A DNA stretch of 64,000 nt, taken from JACORV01 sp041484135. Lineage in GTDB: Bacteria > Gemmatimonadota > Gemmatimonadetes > Gemmatimonadales > JACORV01. The stretch spans positions 1 to 64,000 of the forward strand of contig JBGPHD010000001.1 of assembly GCA_041484135.1 (NCBI GenBank), given 5' to 3'. A program made the translations under genes and the position numbers. How positions within the stretch are numbered: the stretch's first letter is position 1; each line of letters starts with the position of its first letter. This document shows positions 25,106 through 33,646 of the stretch, piece after piece. Below the pieces are notes generated by a model, which was not told where the DNA came from, searched no databases, and worked only from the letters and a program-made list of their open reading frames with translations.

Positions 25106-26226
25106 ACGTCCTGGTTGCCGGCGGCCCGCGATACGTACGCGGCGCGACGCCCGTCCAGCGACACGGCGGGCTCGGCGGCGCCGGCGGTTCCCGGGATCAG
25201 CTGTTCGATACCGGTGGTGAGGTCGATCAGCACGAGACCGGTGCCGCGGCGGACGAGCAGCGCGTTCGACGACGGCATCCAGGCCGCCTCCTCGCCCGGC
25301 CCCACCCGCGTCAGGCCCGAGCCGTCGGGCGCGACCACCCACACGTCCGGTTCGACCGTGGTGTAGGTCGTGTGGCTCGCGTAGCAGGCCCGGGCACCGA
25401 GGAAGATGAAGACGCACGCGCTGGTGCGAACGCTATCCCGCGCGTAATGCGCGAACGCGATGCGCGCGCCGTCCGGCGACCAGTGCGGGAAGCCGGCGTC
25501 GCTCAGCCCCGGGATCATGACGAGTGCGTCGGTGCTCGCCTCCCAGATCCACAGCGCGTTCCCGTCGCTGACCACGAGACGCGTCCCGTCGGGCGACCAC
25601 GACGGCCCGAACGCGGCCGCGCGGTCGTCGCGGCGCCGGGCGAAGATAGGATTGAAGATGACGCGCACCAGACCCAGCCCCAGCGAATCGGCGTACTCGA
25701 TCCCGTACAGCGTGAGGCTGAGCGTCGGCAGCCCTGACGCCGATCGCAACGGGACCGGAAGGTCCACGAGCACGACCTCGAGATCGGACACCGAGGGCCA
25801 TGGGTCCGTGCCGCACGGGCAGAGCGCCCCGGCGGTGAACAAGAACCCGACCCCGGCCCGCGTCCCGACCGGCGCACGCTCAACGGGGAGGGCCTCCGTG
25901 CCGAAGGGCGACGCGTACCCCGGGGCTTCTTCGACCGCGGTGCCGCCTCCGACCGGTACCGTCACGCGCAACCACTGGCCGGGCGCCGCGGGCGGGAGCC
26001 CGCGCGTCGCGTACGAGACGGCCTTCCCGTCGGCGGACCAGATCGGCGTGACGTCGGGTCCGAGATTGTAGGTCAGGCGGCGGAAGCCGCCACCGGTCAC
26101 GAACCTGGGCTTGGGCGCGACGAACCCGTCGTCGGAGGCGCCGCACGCCGCCGCACTCACGGCGAGGAGAAGCAGGACGCCTCGGCGAGCCGCCGAGGCG
26201 TGATGGGAAAGCCGTTGATGACGCAA
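25081..26226 (-). CDS. PD40/TolB-like beta-propeller protein, tandem copy 1
   Basis: Secreted protein of 381 residues with an N-terminal export signal (RRGVLLLLAVSAAAC; possible lipoprotein at Cys28). It has WD40-like PD40 blades, recognisable as WSPDGARIAFAHYA, WSADGKAVSY, WSPDGTRLVVSDG and VAPDGSGLTRVG. It carries a CPCGTDPWP cluster that may form a disulfide. The start appears to be TTG at 26226, six bases after a predicted -10, with no ATG or GTG near. It is the product of a tandem duplication with the gene at 26291-27436 (same length, C-terminal third nearly identical). Function unknown; propellers of this type often work with TonB receptors. Confidence 0.82.
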   Translation of the reverse strand: MRHQRLSHHASAARRGVLLLLAVSAAACGASDDGFVAPKPRFVTGGGFRRLTYNLGPDVTPIWSADGKAVSYATRGLPPAAPGQWLRVTVPVGGGTAVEEAPGYASPFGTEALPVERAPVGTRAGVGFLFTAGALCPCGTDPWPSVSDLEVVLVDLPVPLRSASGLPTLSLTLYGIEYADSLGLGLVRVIFNPIFARRRDDRAAAFGPSWSPDGTRLVVSDGNALWIWEASTDALVMIPGLSDAGFPHWSPDGARIAFAHYARDSVRTSACVFIFLGARACYASHTTYTTVEPDVWVVAPDGSGLTRVGPGEEAAWMPSSNALLVRRGTGLVLIDLTTGIEQLIPGTAGAAEPAVSLDGRRAAYVSRAAGNQDVWTVDLSP

Positions 26227-26232
26227 GAGGCT

Positions 26233-26261
26233 AGTGTACTTCTTCCGCCGCGCCCCAGCAA
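26233..26261 (-). promoter_or_regulatory. Predicted promoter of PD40 copy 1
   Basis: TTGCTG (26261-26256), 17-base spacer, TACACT (26238-26233) on this strand, six bases ahead of the TTG start at 26226. The block is conserved in the tandem copy (27446-27474), which supports function. Confidence 0.55.
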
Positions 26262-26290
26262 GCGCGCCACACCATGAGACCGAAACAACG

Positions 26291-27436
26291 CTACGGCGAG
26301 ATCTCCACCGTCCAGACGTCCTGGTTGCCGGTGGCCCGCGACACGTACGCCGCGAGACGCCCGTCCGCCGACACCGCGGGCTCGGCGGCCCCGGCGGTTC
26401 CCGCGATCGGCTGCTCGATGCCGGTCGTGAGATCGATCAGCACGAGACCGGTGCCGCGGCGCACGAGCAGCGCGTTGGAGGACGGCAGCCAGGCCGCCTC
26501 CTCGCCCAGCCCGACCCGCGTGAGGCCCGAGCCGTCGGGCGCGACGACCCACACGTCCGGAGCGATGGTAAAGGTGGTCGTCGTGCGCGCGCGGCACACG
26601 ATGTCACCCTGGAAGATGAAGGTGCAGAAGTTGGTGCGCACGGTGTCGCGTGCATAGTGCGCGAAGGCGATGCGCGTGCCGTCCGGCGACCAGTGCGGGA
26701 AGCCCGCGTCGCTGACGCCCGGCACAGGCTGGAGCGCGGCAGTGCCAGGCTCCCAGATCCACAGCCGGTCGCCGTCGCTCACGACGACGCGGCTCCCGTC
26801 AGGCGACGTGGACGGCCCGAAAGCGGCCGCGCGGTCGTCGCGGCGCCGCGTGAAGACCGGGTTGAAGAGGATGGTGTAGAGCGGGTCCCCGAGCGAGTCC
26901 GCCACCTGGCGTCCGGCCAGCGTCAGGTTGAGCGTCGGCAGCGACGACCCCGACCGGGGCGGGCCCGCGAGGTCCACCGCCGTGACCACGAGGGTGGACA
27001 CCGTCGGCCACGGGTCCGTGCCGCACGCGCAGTCCTTGCCCGCGGGGACCATGAACGCGACCGCCGCTTGCGTCCCGATCAGCGCGTGCACGGCCGACAG
27101 CGCCTCGGTGCCGAACACCGGCCGGTAACCCGGGGCGTCCTCGACGGCGGTGCCGCCCTCGGCTGGCACGGCCGCGCGCAACCACTGATCCGACGGGGCG
27201 GGTGGCAGTCCCAGGGTCACGTACGAGAGTGTCCGCCCGTCGGCCGCCCAGGTGGGCGAGAGATCAGGACCGGAGTTGTACGTGAGGCGCCGGAAGCCGC
27301 CGCCGAGCGGGAACCGGGGTTGAGCGACGACGAGCGCGTCGTCGGAGGTGCGGCACGAAGCCGTGCCGAGCGCGAGGAGCAACAGCAGACGCCGGCGCGT
27401 CGCCAAGGCTTGACAGAACAGGCGGAAAGAGCGCAA
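26291..27436 (-). CDS. PD40/TolB-like beta-propeller protein, tandem copy 2
   Basis: Paralogue of the adjacent 381-residue protein and of equal length. Signal region RRRLLLLLALGTASC suggests a lipoprotein or exported protein. Blade marks are WAADGRTLSYVT, SPDGSRVVVSDGDRLWIW, WSPDGTRIAFAHYARD and VAPDGSGLTRVG; the CACGTDPWP cluster is kept. Start is TTG at 27436, nine bases from a predicted -10; it lies one base from the first possible GTG of the divergent TonB-dependent receptor. It is probably cotranscribed with copy 1, which nevertheless has its own promoter copy. Confidence 0.82.
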   Translation of the reverse strand: MRSFRLFCQALATRRRLLLLLALGTASCRTSDDALVVAQPRFPLGGGFRRLTYNSGPDLSPTWAADGRTLSYVTLGLPPAPSDQWLRAAVPAEGGTAVEDAPGYRPVFGTEALSAVHALIGTQAAVAFMVPAGKDCACGTDPWPTVSTLVVTAVDLAGPPRSGSSLPTLNLTLAGRQVADSLGDPLYTILFNPVFTRRRDDRAAAFGPSTSPDGSRVVVSDGDRLWIWEPGTAALQPVPGVSDAGFPHWSPDGTRIAFAHYARDTVRTNFCTFIFQGDIVCRARTTTTFTIAPDVWVVAPDGSGLTRVGLGEEAAWLPSSNALLVRRGTGLVLIDLTTGIEQPIAGTAGAAEPAVSADGRLAAYVSRATGNQDVWTVEISP

Positions 27437-27437
27437 G

Positions 27438-30218
27438 GTGGCGCTAGTGTACTTGTTCCGCTATTCCCCGGCAAGCACCATCGCGCTGCTGCTCGCCGCC
27501 ACCGTCGCGGCCCCCTCCGCAGTCCTTGCGCAGGGGAGCGGGCGCGTGATCGGTGTGGTGCGGGACCGCGAGACGGGCCAGCCGGTGGACGGAGCCAACC
27601 TGCTCCTCGCCGGCACGCCGCGCGTCCAGCTCACCGACAACGCCGGGCGCTTCGTCTTCCTCGGCATGACGCTCGGGGAGTTCGTGCTGGTGGTGCGGCG
27701 GGTGGGGTACGAGGCCCTGTCGGTCCGCGGGCGGGTCTCCGGCGCGGCCCCGACCGAGCTCACGATCCAGCTCCACGCCACGGCGACCCCGACGCTCGGC
27801 GAGATCGAGGTCTCCGCCAAGCCGTTCCAGCGCACCGACGAGCCCGCCAGCGTGCAGACGGTGGACCGCCAGCAGCTCCGGATGGCCCCCGTCACGACCC
27901 TCACGGACGTGATCGACATCCAGGCGGGCGTCTCGGACGGCCACTTCCGCGGCGGCCGCACCGGCCAGGCGATCCTGATGATCGATGGCCTCGACGTGCG
28001 CGACCAGTTCGCCCTGAGCGAGCTCGGGACCACGATGGACCTCTCGCCCACCGCGATCGAGGAACTCAGCGTCGTCACGGGCGGCTTCGGGGCGCAATAC
28101 GGGAACGCCCTGTCGGGCGTGGTGGACGTGGCGACCCGCAGCGGCTCGCCTAACCACTGGGAGTCGCGCGCGTCGCTGAACGGCGGCCAGCTGCTCCCCG
28201 ACCGCCTCGGCTACGGCCAGTCGCGGACCGAGCTCTCCGCCGGCGGCCCGCTGCGGTTCCTCGGCAGCGGCGTCACCCTGTTCATGGACGCCACGGCCTC
28301 CACCGCGGAGGACGCGGAGCCGCGCCTCCACGGCCTCACCTGCCTCACGCCCAGCCCCGGGGACAGCTGCCTGTTCGCGCGCGCGATCATCCCGCACCAT
28401 CGGGGCGACCAGCTCACGGCATTCTCGCGGATCGACTTCCCGGTCTCGCCCGTGACCTCGTTCACGCTCACGGGACTCTGGACCCGCGGCCAGCAGGAGC
28501 TCTACTCCACGCGGTTCAAGTACGATCTGGACAACTACCTCGCCGAGCGGCGCACCTCGGCGCACGTCGCCTTCAGCGCCCAGCACCAGGCCGGCGGCGG
28601 CTCGCGCGCCGCGCTGCTGACGGCCCGCGTGGCGCTCACCCGGACCGCCAGTTACCTCGGCGTGCCGGTGGCGGGAGACCGGCCCGGCACCGGTGGCCTG
28701 CCGTGGCGGCGGCTGCGCTTCCGGGGCGAGGACTTCGTGGCCGAGCCCGTGGAGCAGCAGATCCAGGAGGCGAAGGGCGTGCCGGGCTACGTGCTCGCCG
28801 ATGACTTCACCGGGCCCGTCTACGGCGCGTGGGGCCGCGGCCTCTTCGTCACGAGCGGCACCAGCGGCATCGTCCAGCGGCACCAGACCGACATGCTCAC
28901 GGTGGACCTCTCGAGCACGACGCAGGTGAGCCCGCAGCATCTGCTCGTGATCGGCGGCACCTTCAAGCTGATCCACGTGCAGGCCTACGAGCGGACCGCC
29001 GCGGCGCTCGCCGCCGCCTCCCCCAGCGCGGCGTCGTTCTTCCCCCGGGTGGCCTCGCTCTACATCACCAACACGCTGAAGCCCCTGGGCGGCGCCACCC
29101 TGACCCTCGGCGCGCGCCTCGAAGCCTTCAACCCGCGGATCCAGTTCACCACGGACCGGCGGACCGTTGGTGCGCCGATCGAGAACGCGAAGTGGAGCAC
29201 GCTCGTGATGCCGCGGATCGGCTTCGTCATGCCGCTCACCGACGTCGGTCTCAGGCACACCGTGGCCCGGTGGAACTTCGGCATCTCCAGCCAGCCGCCG
29301 GCGTTCCAGTTCTTCTTCGATTCGGGCGTCGATGACAGCCTGAACACGACGCTCCGGCGCCAGGGGAATCCGGCCCTCGGCTTCGAGCGCGCCACCTCGT
29401 ACGAAGCGGGGATCACGCAGCTCCTGACGCCGGACCTCCTGGTCGGCGTCACGGGCTACTACAAGGACCTGACCGGGCTGGTGACGAGCGGCGTGCCGTT
29501 GGCGGCCGCGGGACGGCTCTTCTCGAACCTCGACGGGGGGCGGATCTACGGCGTGGAAGCGAGCCTCGACCTGGGGAGTCATCTCGGCCGGAAGCTCCGC
29601 CTCTCCTACAGCTACCAGCAGGCGCAGGGGACCGTGTCCACGCCGTTCGATTCGACCTCCGCGACGCCCGGGACGCGCGGGCTGGAGATCCCGCTGGCGT
29701 TCGATCGCCGGCACGCGATCGACCTGCTCGCCATCTGGGCGCCGCCCGAAGGGCGCTGGAACGCTTCCCTCTCCGGCACCGCGGGGAGCGGTTACCCGAT
29801 CCCGGGCCGGACCGACGGACAGCGGCTGCCGTGGAGCGTGCTGGTGAACGGCCGCCTGACGATGACGGCGCACTGGCGTGGGCATTCGGTCGAGTTGTAC
29901 GCGGAGGGGCGCAACCTGCTCGCCTGGCGGACGCTGCGCACGGCGCGTCCCGAGACGGGCAACGAGACCGTGATCCTGGATTCGCTGGAGGCGCGCGCCT
30001 CGCGTGAGACCCAGGGCGCGCTCACGATCCCGAAGGAGTCGTCGCTCTACACGCCGATCTTCGACCTCGACAACGACGGGCTCCTGAGCGCGGCCGAGCA
30101 GTATGCGGCGCGCCGCGCCGCCCTCCTCGATGCCGCCGATCCCACCCTCTACTTCGGGCCGCCGCGCCTGGTGCGGGTGGGCATCGTGATATCGCTCCCC
30201 GGCGCTATAACGCCTTGA
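27438..30218 (+). CDS. TonB-dependent outer-membrane receptor with regulatory-like N-domain
   Basis: Receptor of up to 926 residues. A signal peptide (IALLLAATVAAPSAVLAQ) is followed by a carboxypeptidase-regulatory-like domain (about 35-115), a plug domain (about 125-235, ILMIDGLDVRDQF and GGFGAQYGNALSGVVDV) and a long barrel ending in an aromatic/Ile strand. It should import a large or scarce nutrient using the TonB system at 3080-6278. GTG at 27438 is only one possible start; GTG 27447 and TTG 27453 also leave an intact signal. Near the C-terminus is an EF-hand-like loop DLDNDGLLSAAE. It is divergent from the PD40 genes, which may be surface partners. The 3' end overlaps the peroxiredoxin gene by 14 bases. 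Confidence 0.88.
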   Translation: MALVYLFRYSPASTIALLLAATVAAPSAVLAQGSGRVIGVVRDRETGQPVDGANLLLAGTPRVQLTDNAGRFVFLGMTLGEFVLVVRRVGYEALSVRGRVSGAAPTELTIQLHATATPTLGEIEVSAKPFQRTDEPASVQTVDRQQLRMAPVTTLTDVIDIQAGVSDGHFRGGRTGQAILMIDGLDVRDQFALSELGTTMDLSPTAIEELSVVTGGFGAQYGNALSGVVDVATRSGSPNHWESRASLNGGQLLPDRLGYGQSRTELSAGGPLRFLGSGVTLFMDATASTAEDAEPRLHGLTCLTPSPGDSCLFARAIIPHHRGDQLTAFSRIDFPVSPVTSFTLTGLWTRGQQELYSTRFKYDLDNYLAERRTSAHVAFSAQHQAGGGSRAALLTARVALTRTASYLGVPVAGDRPGTGGLPWRRLRFRGEDFVAEPVEQQIQEAKGVPGYVLADDFTGPVYGAWGRGLFVTSGTSGIVQRHQTDMLTVDLSSTTQVSPQHLLVIGGTFKLIHVQAYERTAAALAAASPSAASFFPRVASLYITNTLKPLGGATLTLGARLEAFNPRIQFTTDRRTVGAPIENAKWSTLVMPRIGFVMPLTDVGLRHTVARWNFGISSQPPAFQFFFDSGVDDSLNTTLRRQGNPALGFERATSYEAGITQLLTPDLLVGVTGYYKDLTGLVTSGVPLAAAGRLFSNLDGGRIYGVEASLDLGSHLGRKLRLSYSYQQAQGTVSTPFDSTSATPGTRGLEIPLAFDRRHAIDLLAIWAPPEGRWNASLSGTAGSGYPIPGRTDGQRLPWSVLVNGRLTMTAHWRGHSVELYAEGRNLLAWRTLRTARPETGNETVILDSLEARASRETQGALTIPKESSLYTPIFDLDNDGLLSAAEQYAARRAALLDAADPTLYFGPPRLVRVGIVISLPGAITP
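27446..27474 (-). promoter_or_regulatory. Predicted promoter of PD40 copy 2
   Basis: TTGCCG (27474-27469), 17-base spacer, TACACT (27451-27446) on this strand; nine bases to the TTG start at 27436. It is aligned base by base with the promoter of copy 1. It lies inside the first codons of the divergent receptor gene as drawn, so the receptor start or the promoter assignment may need adjustment. Confidence 0.55.
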
Positions 30219-30660
30219 TCCGGGAGATCAGCTCCTCGTCCTGGCGCCGGTGCCCCAGCTCCGCCTCGGTGTGGGTCCAGCGCAGGATCCCCGCCTTGTC
30301 GATCAGGAAATAGGCCCGCTTCGAGAAGAACTTGTCCAGGAGCAGCGTGTCGTAGCTCCGGCAGACGTCGCGCTTGAAATCCGAGAGCAGATCGATCGAC
30401 ATCCGTTCCTTCGCCTTGAACTCCCGGAGCGAGGGGACGGCGTCCACGCTGATCGGTAGCACCCGCGTCCCCAGCGCCTCGAACTCCGCGTAGTCGGCCG
30501 AGAACGAGCACAGCTCGGCCGTGCACGTGCTGGTGAACGCGAGCGGGAAGAACGCCAGCAGCACGGTCGAATCGCCGCGGAACAGGGAGAGCGTGACGTC
30601 GGACCCGGAGGTCGAGGGGAGGGTGAAATCGGGCGCGGGCTGGCCGATGATCGGAGGCAC
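30205..30660 (-). CDS. Peroxiredoxin, AhpE-like
   Basis: Thioredoxin-fold peroxidase of 151 residues. The peroxidatic motif is PLAFTSTC (Pro39, Thr43, Cys46), with a second cysteine at 51 that might act as a resolving residue, and the AhpE-type segment FFSKRAYFLIDKAGILRW. It should reduce H2O2 or organic peroxides in the cytosol. GTG at 30660 is preceded by AAAGGA at eight bases. It has its own promoter-like element at 30700-30728, directly after the NuoN-like gene. It ends inside the convergent receptor gene (14-base overlap). Confidence 0.92.
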   Translation of the reverse strand: MPPIIGQPAPDFTLPSTSGSDVTLSLFRGDSTVLLAFFPLAFTSTCTAELCSFSADYAEFEALGTRVLPISVDAVPSLREFKAKERMSIDLLSDFKRDVCRSYDTLLLDKFFSKRAYFLIDKAGILRWTHTEAELGHRRQDEELISRIKAL

Positions 30661-30699
30661 GAGCCGGTCCTTTCGAGCGACGCGTTGAGGGTGTCCGAT

Positions 30700-30728
30700 A
30701 AGGTACTGGGGCCCGGACAGGACACCAA
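30700..30728 (-). promoter_or_regulatory. Predicted promoter of the peroxiredoxin gene
   Basis: TTGGTG (30728-30723), 17-base spacer, TACCTT (30705-30700) on this strand. It lies in the 72-base gap after the nuoN-like stop and would give a leader of about 33 bases with an AAAGGA ribosome site. Confidence 0.45.
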
Positions 30729-30732
30729 GCGG

Positions 30733-32136
30733 CTAGAGGATGAGGCGTGCGAGCGCCGCCGCGCCGCGATCGAGCGGGCCGTGGGCGAGACCGGCGAGCA
30801 CGAGCAGCAGGGCGAGCAGCCAGGCCACCGCCAACGCCCCGCGGCCGGGCCTCGGCGCCGCCACGGAGACCGGGCGCCCGACGCCGAGCACGCTCAGGAT
30901 CTCCCGGAGCAGGAGCAGCGCGAGCAAGGCGCCGGCAGCTGCGCCGGCGAGCGCCATCACCACCCACCCCTCGCGCCAAGGCGCGAGGAAGAGCTGCCGG
31001 CGCACCACGAAGCCCGCGGTCCCCGGGAGCGCGATGAGAGCGGCGAGCCCCACGAGGTAGGGCCCGGCCGCGGCCGGTCCGGGTGCGGGTCCGCCGGCGT
31101 CGGGCGCCGGAAGGTCCGGCCCCTCGTTTCCCACGCCGATGAGGGTCAGCAAGACGGCCGACTGGGCCGCCGCGACCACCAGGACCGCCGCCAGCGCCGC
31201 CGACCCGGCCGAGAGGCCCGGCACGACGAGCGCCGTCACCACCAGTCCCGCCTGCACCACCGACACGTACGACAGGAGGCAGCGCGCGTCGCGGCGCGGC
31301 GTAAGGCAGGCCACGCCGAATCCCAGCGCCGCGGCCGCCGCCGCGGACAGCAGCAGCGCGAGCGGCGCGCCTGACGGCGCGAACGCCAGCACCAGCCGCA
31401 CCAGCACCGCGCCGACCCCCGCCCACAGCGCCGACGCCGCGAACAGCGCGACGAGCGGCGAGGGGTCCCGCATCAGCCACGGGCACCAAGCATAGAAGGG
31501 CGCCGCCCCCCAGCGGACCAGGAGCCCCGCCAGCACCAGCGTCGCGCCCGCGAGCGCCGCCGGCTGCGCGGCATCGGCCGTGAGCGCGGCGGTGATGTCG
31601 GCGAGACGGGTGGCCCCGGTGGCGCCCGTGAGCAGCGCGAGCCCCAGCGCGCCCAGCGCCGTGGGCGCGAGACTGGTCCGCAGCAGCCGTCCCCAGCCCC
31701 GGTGGCCGTTCGCCAGGCTGCCCAGGCCGGCGAGGACCACCATCGCGGCCGAGCTGATCTCCAGGGCGAGGAAGAGGCCGAGCGTGTCGGCGAGGCTGGC
31801 GGCGGCGACGAGGCCGAGCGCCGCGACCACCAGGAAGAAGCCGTCCTCCGCCAAGGGCTGCGGGCGCGCCGCCCGCCCGCCCACCAGCGAGGCGAGCACC
31901 AGTCCCGCGAGGACGACCACCTTCACCGCCTGCGAGAAGGCGTCCACGCGGTAGGCCGTGTAGAGGAACTCGTCCGCCACGCCGAGCGTGGCCAGCGCGG
32001 CGGCGAGCGCCGCCATGCCGCCCGCGGCCGTGACGATCAGCGGCGCGCGGCGGCCCTGGCCCGGCATCATGGCGAAGAGCGCGAGCGCGGTAAGGGCGAG
32101 GACGAGCTCGGGAGCGAGCGCCACGAGGCGGCTCAC
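30733..32136 (-). CDS. nuoN: NuoN-like complex I membrane subunit, divergent
   Basis: Integral membrane protein of 467 residues with about 13-14 hydrophobic segments, matching the antiporter-like subunit NuoN in order: FLALEISS in the position of the NuoN glutamate helix, then LLVRWGAAPFYAWCPW where typical NuoN has FKLxxxPFHxWxPD, then LFAASALWAGVGAVLVRL. The usual proton-path lysines in these two motifs are Arg and Ala/Leu here. GTG at 32136 overlaps the nuoK-like stop (GTGA). It is last of an A-H-J-K-N row with no L, M or redox subunit nearby. Proton pumping by this copy is doubtful; family assignment is good. Confidence 0.78.
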   Translation of the reverse strand: MSRLVALAPELVLALTALALFAMMPGQGRRAPLIVTAAGGMAALAAALATLGVADEFLYTAYRVDAFSQAVKVVVLAGLVLASLVGGRAARPQPLAEDGFFLVVAALGLVAAASLADTLGLFLALEISSAAMVVLAGLGSLANGHRGWGRLLRTSLAPTALGALGLALLTGATGATRLADITAALTADAAQPAALAGATLVLAGLLVRWGAAPFYAWCPWLMRDPSPLVALFAASALWAGVGAVLVRLVLAFAPSGAPLALLLSAAAAAALGFGVACLTPRRDARCLLSYVSVVQAGLVVTALVVPGLSAGSAALAAVLVVAAAQSAVLLTLIGVGNEGPDLPAPDAGGPAPGPAAAGPYLVGLAALIALPGTAGFVVRRQLFLAPWREGWVVMALAGAAAGALLALLLLREILSVLGVGRPVSVAAPRPGRGALAVAWLLALLLVLAGLAHGPLDRGAAALARLIL

Positions 32137-32429
32137 CGTGGCACCGCTCCGCCGCCACCTTCGCCCCGGCCCGCGGCGCCCGCGAGATGCGCGCCGATCA
32201 CCAGCACGCCGGCCGCCATGGCCGCGCCGACCAGCACGGCCGCCACGACCTGACCCAGCGCGCTGCGGGACCCCGACAGCGTGGTGAGGGCCGCCACCGC
32301 GAGGACGGCCGAGGCCATCATGAGCTCGAACGCGAGGAGCGCGCCGAGCACGGTGCGCCGCCCGATGAACGCGCCGAGCCCGAGGGAGAACAGCGCGGCG
32401 GCGACGATGAGCGTGGTGGTCAGCGTCAT
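32133..32429 (-). CDS. nuoK: NuoK-like complex I membrane subunit, divergent
   Basis: Small membrane protein of 98 residues with three helices. The segment IGRRTVLGALLAFELMMAS aligns with the NuoK helix that holds the first conserved glutamate, which is retained. In the third helix (GQVVAAVLVGAAMAAGVLVIG) the second glutamate normally found in AAAEVAVGLA is replaced by Met. ATG at 32429 overlaps the nuoJ-like stop (ATGA). The C-terminal tail is Gly-rich. The family match rests on length, helix number, position between J and N, and the RR..L..FEL motif. Confidence 0.75.
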   Translation of the reverse strand: MTLTTTLIVAAALFSLGLGAFIGRRTVLGALLAFELMMASAVLAVAALTTLSGSRSALGQVVAAVLVGAAMAAGVLVIGAHLAGAAGRGEGGGGAVPR

Positions 32430-32938
32430 GTCACGCGGTCCGCGTCGCCGCGCGGCCGGCCGGCGGCCCGCGCGAGCACCAGCGCGCCGATCCCGCTGAC
32501 GGCGAGGAGCACGCCGAGGAGCTCGAACGCCGCGACCCCGTCGGTGAGCAGGCTCCAGCCTAACCACGATGCCGCCACTTCCCTCGCGCCTCCGGCGGCC
32601 GGCCACGGCGTGCGCACGATGACCGTCACCAGGGCCCCGAACGCGATCAGGCTCACGAGGGCGGCGGCCGCCAGGCGGTACGGGCGCGGCGGGCGCGGGG
32701 CGATGGGCGCGAGCTTCGCGGCCGCCAGCAGAACCGCGGGAAGCACGGCCGAGAGCAGCAGCACGATGAGGATCGCGAGGAAGTCGTCGCCGAGGGCCAG
32801 GCAGACCCCCGCCACCCCGAGCATCGAGAGCGCGAAGCCCGCGATGGCCGGCGCGGCGCCACGCGCGACCGCCACGACCACGGCGCCGAGGATCGCCAGC
32901 GTCGCGGCCGCGCCGAAGACGAAGCCGGCCCAGTTCAC
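32426..32938 (-). CDS. nuoJ: NuoJ-like complex I membrane subunit, divergent
   Basis: Membrane protein of 170 residues with about five helices. The best match to NuoJ is in the second and third helices: FALSMLGVAGVCLALGDDFLAILIVLLLSAVLPAVLLA, read in two parts, where NuoJ normally has LGAEFLAMILVVVYVGAVAVLFLF. The central Tyr and Gly of the NuoJ pi-bulge are Leu and Ser here. GTG at 32938 overlaps the nuoH-like stop (GTGA). It sits in the canonical J-K order. Function as a proton-path subunit is uncertain because of these substitutions. Confidence 0.72.
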   Translation of the reverse strand: MNWAGFVFGAAATLAILGAVVVAVARGAAPAIAGFALSMLGVAGVCLALGDDFLAILIVLLLSAVLPAVLLAAAKLAPIAPRPPRPYRLAAAALVSLIAFGALVTVIVRTPWPAAGGAREVAASWLGWSLLTDGVAAFELLGVLLAVSGIGALVLARAAGRPRGDADRVT

Positions 32939-33633
32939 TGCGGGCGCCCCACCACCACGAGTGTGCCGACGAGATTGAGCAGCGCGACCGGCGCGAGCGC
33001 GCGCCACGCCAGCGCGCGGCGCCGCTCGTCCGTCAGGCGCCCGATCCGCCGGGCCACGATGAGCACCACGGCCATCAGCGCCACCGTCTTCCCGAGGAGC
33101 CACACCGGACCCGGCAGCCCGGGCCCGGCGTAGCCCGCGAGGAAGAGCGTGCTCCCGACCGCGCACCCCGTGAAGAGATGCAGGCCCTCGGCGAAGCGCC
33201 GCACGCCCGAGGCGCCCCCCGGCGGCCGCACCCCGTGGCTCCCCACCGCGGCGAGCGCGACGACGAACACCAGGGCGGCGACCGGCTGCAGGAGGGCGAA
33301 CGGCAGTGTGTTCCGCTGGGCGAGCACGATGTTCCGGAGATCGAGGGTCTGCGCGGTCAGGGCCACCGCCGCCAGGGCGAGCAGCATCGCGACCCCGCAC
33401 CCCGACCACGACACCGCGGCGCGCAGCCGCGCGGCCACCGCCTGCCAATCGTCACCGGTGGTCCCCGTGACCGCGAGGGTGAGCGCGATACCGGCGTAGC
33501 CCGCGAGGAGGATGAAGAGCCCGTACGGCAGCGCCGCCAGCGGCTCCGCGGCCGTGAAGGGCACCAGCGTCGCCAGGATCAGGGCCGCCGCCGCGAGGCC
33601 CACGCCTTCGGCGAGATCGTCGCTCGAGGTCAT
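32935..33633 (-). CDS. nuoH: Short NuoH-like complex I membrane subunit
   Basis: Membrane protein of 232 residues, much shorter than usual NuoH (about 320-420). It aligns from the second or third helix on: LPYGLFILLAGYAGIAL, AVSWSGCGVAMLLALAAVAL, LDLRNIVLAQR..LPFALLQPVAALVFVVALAAVGSHG. The charged quinone-site loop that follows in NuoH (ETNRAPFD, then ELVAGY) is absent and replaced by a Gly/Pro stretch. The C-terminal GKTVALMAVVLIVARRIGRL resembles NuoH's last helices. ATG at 33631-33633. Without the acidic loop it is unlikely to do ordinary quinone coupling. Confidence 0.68.
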   Translation of the reverse strand: MTSSDDLAEGVGLAAAALILATLVPFTAAEPLAALPYGLFILLAGYAGIALTLAVTGTTGDDWQAVAARLRAAVSWSGCGVAMLLALAAVALTAQTLDLRNIVLAQRNTLPFALLQPVAALVFVVALAAVGSHGVRPPGGASGVRRFAEGLHLFTGCAVGSTLFLAGYAGPGLPGPVWLLGKTVALMAVVLIVARRIGRLTDERRRALAWRALAPVALLNLVGTLVVVGRPQ

Positions 33634-33646
33634 GGAGCTTCGCGGG

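Larger units (their letters stand above)
25081..27475. repeat. Tandem gene duplication including promoter
   Basis: Two direct copies of about 1.2 kb: 25081-26265 and 26291-27475. Each contains a 381-codon PD40 gene and the same upstream block (GCTAGTGTACTTNTTCCGC followed by GCAAGC). Stretches such as 25111-25340 and 26320-26560 are close to 90% identical by eye, while the 5' halves differ more. This points to gene duplication followed by divergence or partial gene conversion at the 3' ends. Confidence 0.8.
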
